This document shows, in pieces, positions 25,247 through 33,591 of a stretch of 39,618 bases of DNA. Location of the stretch: assembly GCF_000466385.1 (NCBI RefSeq), contig NZ_KE952854.1:19191-58808 (forward strand). The letters run 5' to 3'. Source of the stretch: Aneurinibacillus aneurinilyticus ATCC 12856 (GTDB lineage: Bacteria > Bacillota > Bacilli > Aneurinibacillales > Aneurinibacillaceae). The notes beneath the pieces were generated by a model, which worked only from the letters and a program-made list of their open reading frames with translations, was not told the DNA's origin and ran no database searches. How positions within the stretch are numbered: the stretch's first letter is position 1; every line of letters begins with the position of its first letter. The position numbers and the translations under genes were made by a program.

Positions 25247-26584
25247 TTATTTAGAGTATACTGTTTTGGAATTATCAATCAAGGTAATCAAAAAGCCCAC
25301 TACGCCCCCGATAACTCCCGGTAATAACCATCCCAAACCCAAATGATACAAAGGCAATACATGATTAAATAAAGAATTAACAGTCGTTATCTTTATACCA
25401 GCAGCATTTAATCCATCGAAAACACTTACTAGACCGACACAAAGCATCGTACCTTGATATACCTCTGCTCGTCCTTTAAACAAAGGATGCAGAAATGTTA
25501 GAAAAATCAGAGCGATAGCTAATGGGTAAATGGCTGTCAATACCGGAACAGAAAAAGCGATTAATTGTGTTAACCCAACGTTTGCTATCGCTGCACTAAA
25601 TACGCTTAATCCAATAGCTAATGCTTTATACGGAATGTTCGGCAGCAACTTATGAAAGTAAGCTGCAGACGAGCTTATCAATCCGATACTTGTAGTCAAG
25701 CATGCCACCGTTATCATTAATCCCAGCAGCAGTCCGCCTAACGACTTAAAGTAGTGGCTCGCAGCCTGCGCTAATACTTGCCCGCCATTATCAAGATGCC
25801 CCATCATAGAAACACTTGAAGCCCCTAAAAAAGTAAGAGAAGCATAAATAATAACGAGTAAGGCAGCCGCTATAAAAGAAGCTTTCACGCAGGTAAGAGC
25901 GATAGCTCTTGAAGTAGTTGCTCCTTTTTGCTTAACAGTATTAATCACCAATATTGCAAAAACAAAAGAAGCAAGTGTGTCCATTGTTAAATAACCTTCC
26001 TGAAATCCTTTAAAAAACGGGATATTCGAGTAATCCTCTACAGGCGACTGTATTGGACCTATCGGATGAATAAGCGCCGCCACGATTAAAATGCAAATAA
26101 ACAGTAGCTTTATGGGAGTTAAAAACTTTCCTACAATATCCACAATCCGGGTAGGATTCAGCGAAAAAAAACAGCTAACCGAAAAGAAGAAAACAGTAAA
26201 AATAAGCAACGGTACATGTCCCATACTTTCTGATACAAAGGGTTTGACACCAATCTCGTATGACACACTTCCTGTTCGTGGCAAAGCAAATAATGGTCCG
26301 ATAGCCAAATAAAGAACCGTTGTAAAAATAAGGCCAAACCAAGGGTGAACACGACTGGCTAATGAATGCAAATCCTCTTTTCCGGAAACTCCCATCGCAA
26401 TAACCCCAAGCAACGGCAGTCCAACACCCGTTATCAAAAAGCCTACAACTGCAGGCCAGAAATTCGTGCCAGCCGCTTGACCGAGTGAAGCAGGAAAAAT
26501 TAAATTACCTGCTCCAAAAAATAGAGCGAAAAGTGTTAATCCTACAATAAAAATAGTTGAAAAAGGTAAAGACTTTGATTTCAC
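25247..26584 (-). CDS. brnQ: Branched-chain amino acid transporter
   Basis: A 445-residue LIV-II family sodium- or proton-coupled importer of leucine, isoleucine and valine. It has about twelve membrane segments and the hallmark first-helix motif FGAGNLIFPASLGQAAG, with LTTSIGLISSSAAYF in the middle. The start is GTG 26584 with GGAGGAAAT upstream. The gene converges on the serine operon and is monocistronic. A loose CodY-like site lies in its leader. Confidence 0.93.
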   Translation of the reverse strand: MKSKSLPFSTIFIVGLTLFALFFGAGNLIFPASLGQAAGTNFWPAVVGFLITGVGLPLLGVIAMGVSGKEDLHSLASRVHPWFGLIFTTVLYLAIGPLFALPRTGSVSYEIGVKPFVSESMGHVPLLIFTVFFFSVSCFFSLNPTRIVDIVGKFLTPIKLLFICILIVAALIHPIGPIQSPVEDYSNIPFFKGFQEGYLTMDTLASFVFAILVINTVKQKGATTSRAIALTCVKASFIAAALLVIIYASLTFLGASSVSMMGHLDNGGQVLAQAASHYFKSLGGLLLGLMITVACLTTSIGLISSSAAYFHKLLPNIPYKALAIGLSVFSAAIANVGLTQLIAFSVPVLTAIYPLAIALIFLTFLHPLFKGRAEVYQGTMLCVGLVSVFDGLNAAGIKITTVNSLFNHVLPLYHLGLGWLLPGVIGGVVGFLITLIDNSKTVYSK

Positions 26585-26607
26585 AATATTTCCTCCGGTG
26601 TAAATTG

Positions 26608-26622
26608 AATTATCTGTAATTA
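26608..26622. promoter_or_regulatory. Weak CodY-like site in the brnQ leader
   Basis: AATTATCTGTAATTA matches 11 of 15 positions of the CodY consensus AATTTTCWGAAAATT. CodY control of brnQ genes is established in Bacillales, but four mismatches make this site tentative. Confidence 0.3.
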
Positions 26623-26821
26623 CAAACTATTCTTTCGGCCTTTTCACTATATAAAGTCACAGTAACATACTATAATAAATTTCTTTATTTTTATCAACAA
26701 AAAAATTTACAAATAAATAAAATTACATTACAACAAGTTAGCAAAATCTGCTTATATAAACAGATTTACTCAAAACACTTGAATTTCTGTTTAATTTATG
26801 GGCTGAGGGTGATAATATACA

Positions 26822-26835
26822 AGAACAAGAGTTCG
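26822..26835 (+). promoter_or_regulatory. LexA (SOS) box
   Basis: AGAACAAGAGTTCG contains GAAC-N4-GTTC, an exact match to the half-sites of the Bacillus SOS box. It lies 40 bases upstream of the UvrX fragment, whose family is normally DNA-damage induced. Confidence 0.75.
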
Positions 26836-26874
26836 TATAATTAGTGATTAATACGTATGAAGGGAGAGAAAGGA

Positions 26875-27204
26875 ATGGTTGATTATACGAACGCCCCACG
26901 TAATGATTACTTTTGCTTGGATGCACGAAGTTTTTATGCGAGCTGTGAAGCGGTAAAGAGAGGGTTTGATCCTAATAAGGTATTTCTGGTTGTTGTTGGC
27001 GATTTAAATTATAGTGGTTCGATGATGCTCCAAGTACGTTTAACGGTACAAAACAAGCCACTGTCTGACTATACTGGAAAACTAAGAGAATCTGCCTATG
27101 TAGGTACTACATTTAGCGCAACACTAAAAAGCACTACGGTCTCCAGAAACGTTGAGGTGCATTGTGACACTCTAGGAAAAACAAAAACTTGGTCAGGTAT
27201 TTAA
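26875..27204 (+). pseudogene. UvrX-type Y-family polymerase fragment fused to unrelated sequence
   Basis: From ATG 26875 (AAGGGAGAG ribosome binding site) the first 52 residues match the palm start of UvrX/ImuB-like Y-family DNA polymerases. The catalytic Asp and steric-gate region CLDARSFYASCEAVKRG are present, then FLVVVGDLNYSGS. After about residue 53 the similarity stops and a different 56-residue tail follows (NKPLSDYTGKLRESAYVG, then NVEVHCDTLGKTKTWSGI) that I cannot place. Full-length UvrX is about 400 residues, so this is a truncated, probably inactive gene that still has its LexA-controlled promoter. Confidence 0.7.
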
Positions 27205-27215
27205 AATCAATTTCC

Positions 27216-27255
27216 AAACAACCTTGGCGAATATTTATCTCATCAAAGTTGTTTT
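27216..27255 (+). terminator. Terminator after the UvrX fragment
   Basis: AAACAACCTTG (27216-27226) pairs with CAAAGTTGTTT (27244-27254), with one mismatch, and is followed by T-rich sequence. The rest of the 27205-27527 gap shows only a short minus-strand open stretch (QNGYDRDTCKILSQALAD) that I could not identify. Confidence 0.5.
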
Positions 27256-27527
27256 CATTTTGGGGTTCAGCAGAAATACATACAATAACTTATCATAGAC
27301 CTTAGCCGTCATTGGAAGACTATTTTAATCTCCTTCATGTCCGGTAATGTCAATTAGTGAACATAAGCCGCATTACTGGAAAAATTATAACAAATCCAGT
27401 ATTATCAAGGATTTATGAAGTGTCGGCTAATGCTTGTGATAGAATTTTACACGTATCTCGGTCGTACCCATTTTGTTCTAAAATGTTATCCTATAAATAA
27501 CCATGTTTAAAAAGGAGGTGTCCTATA

Positions 27528-27761
27528 ATGAATCCTGTAGTGGATGGAAATTTACAACGCGCAGCATTCTTGACGCAAATAAATATTTGGATAACTTCTA
27601 TTGTCTATCTTATTTTATTTATTTTAGTGATTTATCTTGTCTTATCAATGGTTTCGTATATGAAGGCAAAAGCGGAATACAGAAGGGAAATGTTATATAA
27701 GGCTGAAAGATTACTTACGATAATAGAAAAAAAATATAATGAAGATGATAAGAAAAAGTAA
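27528..27761 (+). CDS. Small membrane protein with coiled-coil tail
   Basis: A 77-residue protein with a perfect AAAGGAGGTG ribosome binding site, so translation is likely. It has a short N-terminus, one long hydrophobic helix (IYLILFILVIYLVLSMVSY within about residues 20-46) and a charged helical cytoplasmic tail (KAKAEYRREMLYKAERLLTI, then KKYNEDDKKK). No family was recognised. The shape resembles small phage-holin-like or septum-associated membrane peptides but gives no firm function. A structured region follows at 27805-27892. Confidence 0.7.
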   Translation: MNPVVDGNLQRAAFLTQINIWITSIVYLILFILVIYLVLSMVSYMKAKAEYRREMLYKAERLLTIIEKKYNEDDKKK

Positions 27762-27804
27762 AATAACTAGATTCTTGCAAAAAAATTGTCGAAAAATGCG
27801 CAAT

Positions 27805-27892
27805 ACAAAAGGACATTCCGACCTTTTGTAGAAGTTTGGGCTACCATACCTAAAACCACTCAAAAGGAGAATCTCCAACCTTATGGTAGCCC
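27805..27892 (+). terminator. Tandem and nested hairpins after the small membrane gene
   Basis: ACAAAAGG/CCTTTTGT form a first stem (27805-27829). GGGCTACCATA (27838-27848) and TATGGTAGCCC (27882-27892) form a second 11-bp stem whose loop holds a small GGAG/CTCC hairpin. Only TTCATTCC follows, so it is not a textbook terminator; it may be an RNA structure or mobile-element relic. Confidence 0.45.
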
Positions 27893-28046
27893 TTCATTCC
27901 TCTATCGTCAAGTTTGTTTTCGTGTTGAATTTACTTCTATCGAAGCCAACGTCGCCATTTGCTCACCTTTCTTCACGGCATCATCCTTTGCGAAAGGCGT
28001 GTCAATATCAGCCAAATTCGCAGATCGACAAACCATGATCGCGACC

Positions 28047-29738
28047 TTAGCTGTATGACTCGCTTTCAATAGCAGCCTTAGCTGTTTTTGTTGCTCGCTC
28101 TAAAGATTTTTCCAATTCTTTCACAGCTTCTTTGAATTTTTGTGCATCATTGGCCTGCTGAGCTTCCACCAGAGCAGGTAATGGCTGAGCAGCATATCCC
28201 GTCGTTAATCCCGGCGCCCAGATTTGATGTTTAAACCATTCCCTGCTCGGCAGCCCTTTTTCATTCGTTAAATCACGTTCCTGCTGCATCAAGGCTTCGT
28301 TAATTTTCAAAAGTTGCTGTAATTCATTTTTTGACAGAGCCGTCTTGTTTGTTAATTTGGCTCCATATTGTTCAAGCTCTTTCGCAACCGCTTCCCATTC
28401 GTCTACTTGCTTCTTAACACCCGTTAAATCTATGCCAAGTGTTCCATGTTTTTCAATGTCATTTATCAGATTTTTGATAGATAAAGCATAATCGGAATAC
28501 TTGAGAGGCAGAACATCTGCGTTTGCCAAACGTAAAGCCATACTTCCTGTTAGTTTTGCTGCCGCGGCATGCTGCTTGTATCCTGGATCAATAAACCTCT
28601 CTAAAAAGTATGTGTTATCGTACGCACTATGATATAAACCGTCAGGTGAACTAAATCCTAAATCTGCTGATGGAACGCCGATATGCTGGATAAACGCTGT
28701 ATAATCAGAACCACTTCCCAACTGTTCGATAGCAGGTTTTTCACTCCCGGATTTCTTGCTCCAGTCTTCGAATACAGTCCTTTTAGCTTCTGGATTTTCG
28801 GTCACTTTCGTAATATTATAAATCAGCTCGTTAAGTGAAGGCACAGAAGAGGCACCAAAGTTCTGACCGGCTACGCTGTCCAGATTGATGTATACAACTG
28901 CATTCTCCGTAAGTTCCTTCTTATGCTCTTCAACCCACTCGGTTGACCCGATCAGGCCGTATTCTTCTCCGTCCCATCCCGCCAGAACTATGGTACGGTC
29001 CGGACGCCACCCTTCTTTATATAATTTGCCAAGCGATCGGGCAATCTCCATCGTCGTGGCCCACCCCGATGTATTATCTTTTGAACCGTATGCCCATGTA
29101 TCCCGGTGAGCGCCAATTACGATGGTTTGCTTCGGATACTTCACTCCCGGAATTTTGACAATGACATCATTTACCGGTTTTTGACTATACTCAATATCAA
29201 GGGAAAGGTTTACTTTTGTTCCTCCAGGACCGATTTTGTACTCAAAAGGAAATCCTCCTTGCCATTCCTCCGGAGCTTTTTCACCTTCAAGAGTTTTTAA
29301 CAAACCTTCCGCTGCTTCATAAGAAATCGGCGTAGTTGGGATTTTAGGCAATGAAGCAGCTTGTTCAGGCTGAATTCGTTCTACACCTTCTATAGATGGA
29401 GTTCCCGGTGTTAATGGATCACCCGGATAACGATAAATTGAAAGGATACTTCCTCTTTGAATCGCATCTTTTGGACGCCATGGGCCCTTTGGATAAACAT
29501 CCCCTTTTAAATAGCCGTCATCTTCCGGATCAGAATAAATGAGAACCCCGGCTGCTCCGTGCTGTGCTGCAAGGTCAGGCTTTACGCCTCTAAAGTTCTT
29601 GCCATATCTCACAAGTACAATTTTATCTTTTAAAGATATGCCGCGCTTTTCTAGTTCTTCAAAGTCTTGCGGTTGACCGTAATTGGCATACACAAGTTCG
29701 CCTTCTACAGTACCGGAAGGAGAATAAGCATTGTCCAA
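28047..29738 (-). pseudogene. 5'-truncated M28 peptidase (glutamate carboxypeptidase II-like)
   Basis: A 563-codon frame covers the PA domain (NAYSPSGTVEGELVYANYG, then KDKIVLVRYGKNFRG), the M28 zinc peptidase domain with all ligand motifs (GAHRDTWAYGSKDNTSGW, GWDGEEYGL, INLDSVAG, LYHSAYDN) and a C-terminal transferrin-receptor-like helical dimer domain. Family members are secreted and carry a signal peptide plus about 120 residues before the PA domain. These are absent, and a TAA lies just upstream in frame. The only start is a TTG directly abutting AAGGAGGGA, too close for normal initiation. A cytoplasmic product is conceivable, but loss of the front by deletion is more likely. Confidence 0.75.
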
Positions 29739-30009
29739 TCCCTCCTTATAGATAGACCAAATACGTTATATTCTTACAAGGGTGCTAATATTCTTATTCT
29801 AATGGTAAAAAAACACATCCAGTAAGTGTAAAAATGTGTATCTTAAGCAAGTGAATATCGATATATTCGGTATATTTAGACTATTGTTATGAAATAATGG
29901 TTCTATCAACCTAAAAAAAACTATTACACAGTAACCTTTTACTCTTCTTGTAAATGCGTTAGTATATCAAAGTGTTCATCAAATATGATTTCAATGGGAG
30001 GAATTATAC

Positions 30010-30534
30010 ATGCATACGATCGGTCAATATGCCATTCCCGTCTTTTTGGTACTTTTGATCGTGTACCGCAAAGTGCGAAAAACGATCGGGTTTCAACTAT
30101 TTCGTCCCAATCGTTTACGGATTCGCATGGCGTTATTTTTGCTCATCGGATTCCTAATCCTGTGGTCCAGCTTCATTCATCCAATTTTGTACCTGGCTGA
30201 TGCGGCAGGCATAATTTGTGGAATAACACTTGCTATGCTTGCAATCAAGCACAGTATGTTTGAACAGCGCGAAAAAGAGCTTTATTACCGTACACACATC
30301 GGTATCGAAACGACTATACTTATCCTGTTTATCGGAAGATTTGCTTACCGCTTTCTTGTTATTTTTTCAATGGAGCAAGCGGCGGCGGCTGAAAGTCAGC
30401 TTGATATGAAGCAGTATATAAAAGATCCGTGGACAGCCGGAATATTTTTCGTTGTTGTCGCTTATTACATTTGGTATTATGCCCACATCCTTCGCGAAGG
30501 GAAAAAATATATCCATTCCAGTGGCATCGACTAG
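30010..30534 (+). CDS. CcdC/DUF1453-like membrane protein
   Basis: A 174-residue integral membrane protein with about five hydrophobic segments and the conserved FQLFRPNRLRIRMALFLLIG stretch after the first helix. This fits the DUF1453 group related to CcdC, a protein linked to cytochrome c maturation loci in Bacillus but of unproven function. ATGGGAGGAATT precedes the ATG. It stands alone between the truncated peptidase and metQ, with a bidirectional hairpin downstream. Confidence 0.65.
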   Translation: MHTIGQYAIPVFLVLLIVYRKVRKTIGFQLFRPNRLRIRMALFLLIGFLILWSSFIHPILYLADAAGIICGITLAMLAIKHSMFEQREKELYYRTHIGIETTILILFIGRFAYRFLVIFSMEQAAAAESQLDMKQYIKDPWTAGIFFVVVAYYIWYYAHILREGKKYIHSSGID

Positions 30535-30599
30535 TTTATGGAGCACTCATTCTACCTTGATTCTTCTTTTATATGCTTCTACACCCGGCTGATCATAGA

Positions 30600-30633
30600 A
30601 AAAGTCTTCTGCCAAATGACAGAAGGCTTTATT
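30600..30633. terminator. Bidirectional terminator between the DUF1453 gene and metQ
   Basis: AAAGTCTTCTG (30601-30611) pairs with CAGAAGGCTTT (30620-30630), with one G-T wobble and T/A runs on both sides. It serves both convergent genes. Confidence 0.7.
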
Positions 30634-30660
30634 AATCAATAGGGCATTAGCGGCCCTTGC

Positions 30661-31494
30661 TTAGAATACAGGAACAACTGCACCTTTATATTTTTCTTCA
30701 ATAAATTTCTTCACATCGTCTGATTTCAGCACTTCAATCAGCGTTTTAATATCTTCGCGATTTTCATCACCCGCTCGCACACTAATAATGTTCGCATGCT
30801 GTTTTGCAGCATCGGAGTCCTTCTTCTCCATTATAATCGCCTGATCGGTCGTCAGGCCGCCCTCCATTGCATAGTTGCCGTTGATGACTGCGTAATCCAC
30901 TTCCTTTACAGCCCGCGGAAGCATCGCTGCTTGCATTTCTTTCACTTGAACGTTCTTCGGATTCTCTACAATGTCCTGTTTTGTAATGCTGTTCAATTCC
31001 TTGCCTGGCGTTAGCTTGATCCACCCTTGTGTTTCAAGCAATTTCAACGCTCGTGCACTGTTTGTTACATCATCTGGAATCGCGATAACTGCGCCTTGCT
31101 TCGGTTCGGTTCCTTTCTCCTTACCAGGATACAGTCCCATCGGTTCAAAATGAATACCGTCCAGTCCTACAATGTGTGTGCCATGTTTTTTATTGAATTG
31201 TTCCATATACGGAACTGTTTGAAAATAGTTTGCATCAAGTTGTTTATCCTCAAGCGCTGTGTTCGGAAGTACATAATCATCAAACACCTTTACTTCCATA
31301 TCAATACCTTTTTCTTTTAATTTGTCTTTTACATGTTCGAGAATTTCAGCATGAGGTACCGCGCTAGCACCTACCGTAATCTTCTTTATTTCTTCTTTCG
31401 CACCTGTACTTGCCGCTTTTTCCCCCTGTTGACCACAGGCAGCCAGAAGACCAATACTTACTACCAAAACAATAAGAGCCAGCCATTTCTTCAT
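30661..31494 (-). CDS. metQ: Methionine ABC transporter substrate-binding lipoprotein
   Basis: A 277-residue NLPA-family lipoprotein that binds methionine for import. The signal peptide ends in the lipobox LLAAC (about residues 16-20). The binding domain shows KITVGASAVPHAEILEHVK, LDANYFQTVPYMEQF and the C-terminal KSDDVKKFIEEKYKGAVVPVF region. GAGGGGAAG precedes the ATG. The usual partners metN (ATPase) and metP (permease) are missing on both sides, so it is an orphan that must use another MetNP. A shortened S-box lies immediately upstream. Confidence 0.92.
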   Translation of the reverse strand: MKKWLALIVLVVSIGLLAACGQQGEKAASTGAKEEIKKITVGASAVPHAEILEHVKDKLKEKGIDMEVKVFDDYVLPNTALEDKQLDANYFQTVPYMEQFNKKHGTHIVGLDGIHFEPMGLYPGKEKGTEPKQGAVIAIPDDVTNSARALKLLETQGWIKLTPGKELNSITKQDIVENPKNVQVKEMQAAMLPRAVKEVDYAVINGNYAMEGGLTTDQAIIMEKKDSDAAKQHANIISVRAGDENREDIKTLIEVLKSDDVKKFIEEKYKGAVVPVF

Positions 31495-31509
31495 TTACTT
31501 CCCCTCTTT

Positions 31510-31578
31510 CACTCTTGTCAGCACTACTCATTACCAAGATTTCATCGGGACAGCCCCTCCATCTCTCATGATAAGAGC
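31510..31578 (-). promoter_or_regulatory. SAM-I riboswitch (S-box), shortened or degenerate
   Basis: On the minus strand CTCTTATCATGAGAG, then GGAGGGGCTGTCCCGATGAA, reproduces the 5' half of the S-box: P1 strand, kink-turn region, and the P2 GGG/CCC stem with GATGAA. The rest is abnormally short: TCTTGGTAATGAGTAGTGCT stands where P3, P4 and GGTGCTAATTCC should be, and it then closes with GACAAGAG. No terminator lies between it and the metQ ribosome binding site. The switch is therefore probably damaged. Confidence 0.65.
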
Positions 31579-31731
31579 TTCCCATTCTGCCTTTCGTTTT
31601 CTTTCTGCTATCTTAATATACATTAAACACATTAGTCAACTCAGAATTAAGGATATTTATTCGTTTGGCCCGTAAGAATCTTTTCTGTATATAAAAATAA
31701 TCATTTTTTTGATACGGTTATAATGTAATTC

Positions 31732-31851
31732 TATGGCTTTTCGACAATCTGAAAGAAGTTCCGACTATAAAATCCAAACATATACTCTGTAGGCATTGGA
31801 AGAAGCCGAAGACACTATCGTGGATTTTGACAAAGGACTAGGCACGCTATA
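31732..31851 (+). pseudogene. Short reading frame interrupted by an amber codon
   Basis: Downstream of a TATAAT box (31719-31724), ATG 31732 starts MAFRQSERSSDYKIQTYTL, then TAG, then in frame ALEEAEDTIVDFDKGLGTL and a second stop. A CAG-to-TAG change would restore a 39-residue protein. There is no good ribosome binding site, so this is a weak call. The remainder of 31579-31910 is AT-rich and otherwise empty. Confidence 0.2.
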
Positions 31852-31866
31852 GATTTGCTCAAAAAT

Positions 31867-31890
31867 AGGGACCCTCTACGAAAGGTCCCT
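31867..31890 (+). promoter_or_regulatory. Leader hairpin just upstream of a ribosome binding site
   Basis: AGGGACC (31867-31873) pairs with GGTCCCT (31884-31890) and ends six bases before the AAAGGAG of the following gene. It could end upstream transcription or protect the 5' end of the small-protein mRNA. Confidence 0.4.
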
Positions 31891-31910
31891 GATGCAAAGG
31901 AGAATAGACG

Positions 31911-32096
31911 ATGAATCTTGACCAATATGTAGGTAAAACGGTGAAAGTTACATACGCTTCACCTACGGGCCAATTGTACTGTACCGGTTTTGTCGAATCG
32001 TCCAATGAACGTATGGCTCTGTCTTTAATATGTAATGATGAGAGTGTCACCGTTCCATGCTACCGAATTATTTCAATAGAAATAACAGGAGAATAA
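31911..32096 (+). CDS. Small hypothetical protein, SH3-like beta fold likely
   Basis: A 61-residue protein with a good CAAAGGAGAATAG ribosome binding site. The sequence is almost all predicted beta strand (DQYVGKTVKVTYAS, LYCTGFVESSNER, VTVPCYRIISIEITGE), suggesting a small barrel such as an Sm/SH3-like fold. It has two cysteines and no signal. No family was recognised. A hairpin follows directly after the stop. Confidence 0.6.
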   Translation: MNLDQYVGKTVKVTYASPTGQLYCTGFVESSNERMALSLICNDESVTVPCYRIISIEITGE

Positions 32097-32105
32097 CAAC
32101 AGCAA

Positions 32106-32146
32106 GCGCAGCATTCGCAACTTTCTATCTGCCCGTAATGCTGCGC
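32106..32146. terminator. Convergent hairpin
   Basis: GCGCAGCATT (32106-32115) pairs perfectly with AATGCTGCGC (32137-32146). It lies between two convergent genes. No T run is present on either side, so its efficiency is uncertain. Confidence 0.5.
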
Positions 32147-32155
32147 TCCAATTAC

Positions 32156-32446
32156 CTATTGCTCCTGGCGCAAGCGCGAATCAAGCACAAAATTCCCGAA
32201 CGGTACTATCGACGCGACCAAAGCTCCTATCACCCGCACAAACGACCAGCGAAGCGCAAATGTTACATGGGCTACAGCAGCTATATAAAGTACAAAAAGC
32301 AGACCATGTAACGCTCCAGCAACGCTAACCGCAGCCGGAAAATCAGCAAAGTACTTCAGGGGCATAGCAATCCCGAGCAGCAAAAGGAACGAGATGCCTT
32401 CAACCAGTGCGATGAGACGAAACCTTCCAAGGGGTGTTTTTAGCAT
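32156..32446 (-). CDS. DUF3817 membrane protein
   Basis: A 96-residue protein with three hydrophobic helices and the DUF3817 signature (LGRFRLIALVEGISFLLLLG, then KYFADFPAAVSVAGALHGLL and the closing PFGNFVLDSRLR). TAGGAGGTAC precedes the ATG. DUF3817 proteins are widespread small inner-membrane proteins of unknown function, sometimes fused to transporters as an integral-membrane tail. Here it is alone. The 32447-32790 gap upstream holds only the candidate short transcript described below. Confidence 0.85.
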   Translation of the reverse strand: MLKTPLGRFRLIALVEGISFLLLLGIAMPLKYFADFPAAVSVAGALHGLLFVLYIAAVAHVTFALRWSFVRVIGALVASIVPFGNFVLDSRLRQEQ

Positions 32447-32670
32447 ATTAGTACCTCCTATGAGTAATAAAGTGAACCTTCACACAGCGAAAGGGAACTT
32501 CTAGGACAGCCTAGCCCACCTACATTTCTTTAATTTACCAAGCCAAACGCATATATTCCTTACTATAAACCAAAAACAAGTTAAACATGAGGAAAATGCA
32601 GTTATGTTCAAGATAAATTCATTTTTCCAAAATAAATAAAAAAGAAACACACACATACATAGCAAGAGGA

Positions 32671-32789
32671 TTGACTTTTCAGAAAGAAATGGTTATTAAC
32701 ATTCTTGCTACTCTACATTTTTATGAAAAAACAAGCATCATATGAAAATAAAAAAACAGCTTTCCAATATAACGGAAAACTGTTTTTTT
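32671..32789 (+). ncRNA. Candidate small RNA (promoter plus terminator, no ORF)
   Basis: TTGACT (32671-32676), a 17-base spacer and TATTAA (32694-32699) form a plausible promoter. About 85 bases downstream is the strong terminator at 32751-32789, and no coding frame lies between. The terminator may simply belong to the minus-strand gene, so this is speculative. Confidence 0.22.
32751..32789. terminator. Bidirectional terminator after the PD-(D/E)XK-like gene
   Basis: AAAAAACAG-C-TTTCC (32751-32765) pairs with GGAAA-A-CTGTTTTTT (32774-32788), giving T runs in both directions. It ends the flavodoxin/nuclease-like operon two bases before the last gene's stop region. Confidence 0.8.
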
Positions 32790-32790
32790 A

Positions 32791-33549
32791 TTAGTTCAAC
32801 ACACGGGTATGAGCCGATATCCCGCATCCCTCTTTAAACGGACATAGAATGCATGCGGAGCGATATCCTGCTCTTTCATAGTTCTCCGGCTGTTCAAGCA
32901 AATCTTTAATAACCGTGATGTATGCAAGTGCTGGGACTACATCAGAAGAAACTGGATGCCAGCTTCTTCTTTTTCCTGATAATAAAGATATAATCTCGAT
33001 TCTTTCCGGAAGAATACCGAACGCTTCCTGTGAGAAAAGAACGGCAATATGTTTATATGGCACGAACGTTTCCTCGTCTTCTTCAAGCGTGAACTTCTTT
33101 ATAACAAATGAAGAGCCTGTACCTTGTACAATCTGAAGTGTGATAGATAAGTCAAGAGCTAACTCCTTGCTTGATACCTTTACTTTTTCAAAAAGCATGA
33201 GCGGTGGCCCAGCCTGGCGATCCTCAAGCAAATATTGAACCAGATAATTACTCACATGTGCCAACACGGTATAATAGTGACCTTTTGATTCAAATAAGCC
33301 AGGCTGTTTAATCCAATACATATCGATAAGCTTCAATATACTGCATACGGAACGGGCTTGTGCGGGAAATCGAAAGTAATGCTCGATAACCTGGCGAACG
33401 ATACGCTGAACGACCTGCTTCCACGTATAAGATTCAAGCTGTCCCTTTTTCGTTTGTCTGAGATAGAATTGATACGGACATCGGATAAACTCCTCCATAT
33501 GTTGGTCCGTAAGTGTCTTTATGGAAATCAGACGTTCTTTATCGTTCAT
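32791..33549 (-). CDS. Degenerate PD-(D/E)XK (Cas4/AddB-like) protein
   Basis: A 252-residue protein that looks like the iron-sulfur PD-(D/E)XK module of AddB, Cas4 and RecB relatives. An early cysteine sits in RCPYQFYLR (about residue 24) and a C-terminal cluster in ACILCPFKEGC (about 237-247), together the four cysteines expected for a 4Fe-4S clasp. The catalytic core is missing: where a D...(D/E)xK strand is expected the sequence is SSFVIKKFTLEEDEE. It may therefore bind DNA without cutting, or have another role. AGGAGGC precedes the ATG. It is the second gene after the Fur-controlled flavodoxin, with a hairpin in between. Confidence 0.65.
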   Translation of the reverse strand: MNDKERLISIKTLTDQHMEEFIRCPYQFYLRQTKKGQLESYTWKQVVQRIVRQVIEHYFRFPAQARSVCSILKLIDMYWIKQPGLFESKGHYYTVLAHVSNYLVQYLLEDRQAGPPLMLFEKVKVSSKELALDLSITLQIVQGTGSSFVIKKFTLEEDEETFVPYKHIAVLFSQEAFGILPERIEIISLLSGKRRSWHPVSSDVVPALAYITVIKDLLEQPENYERAGYRSACILCPFKEGCGISAHTRVLN

Positions 33550-33591
33550 CAGGCATGCCTCCTATCTTTGTTTCCTATCTCTATGGCAAAG

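Noticed and set aside
31510-31578. T-box leader upstream of metQ
   Set aside because: No T-box motif (AGGGTGGNACCGCG) is present; the GGAGGG...CCCGATGAA pattern is the S-box.
551-31791. Amber codon reassignment (in-frame TAG in two small genes)
   Set aside because: Both cases are in decayed or weakly supported frames, TAG serves as a normal stop elsewhere in the window (for example the CcdC-like gene at 30534), and no recoding machinery is seen.
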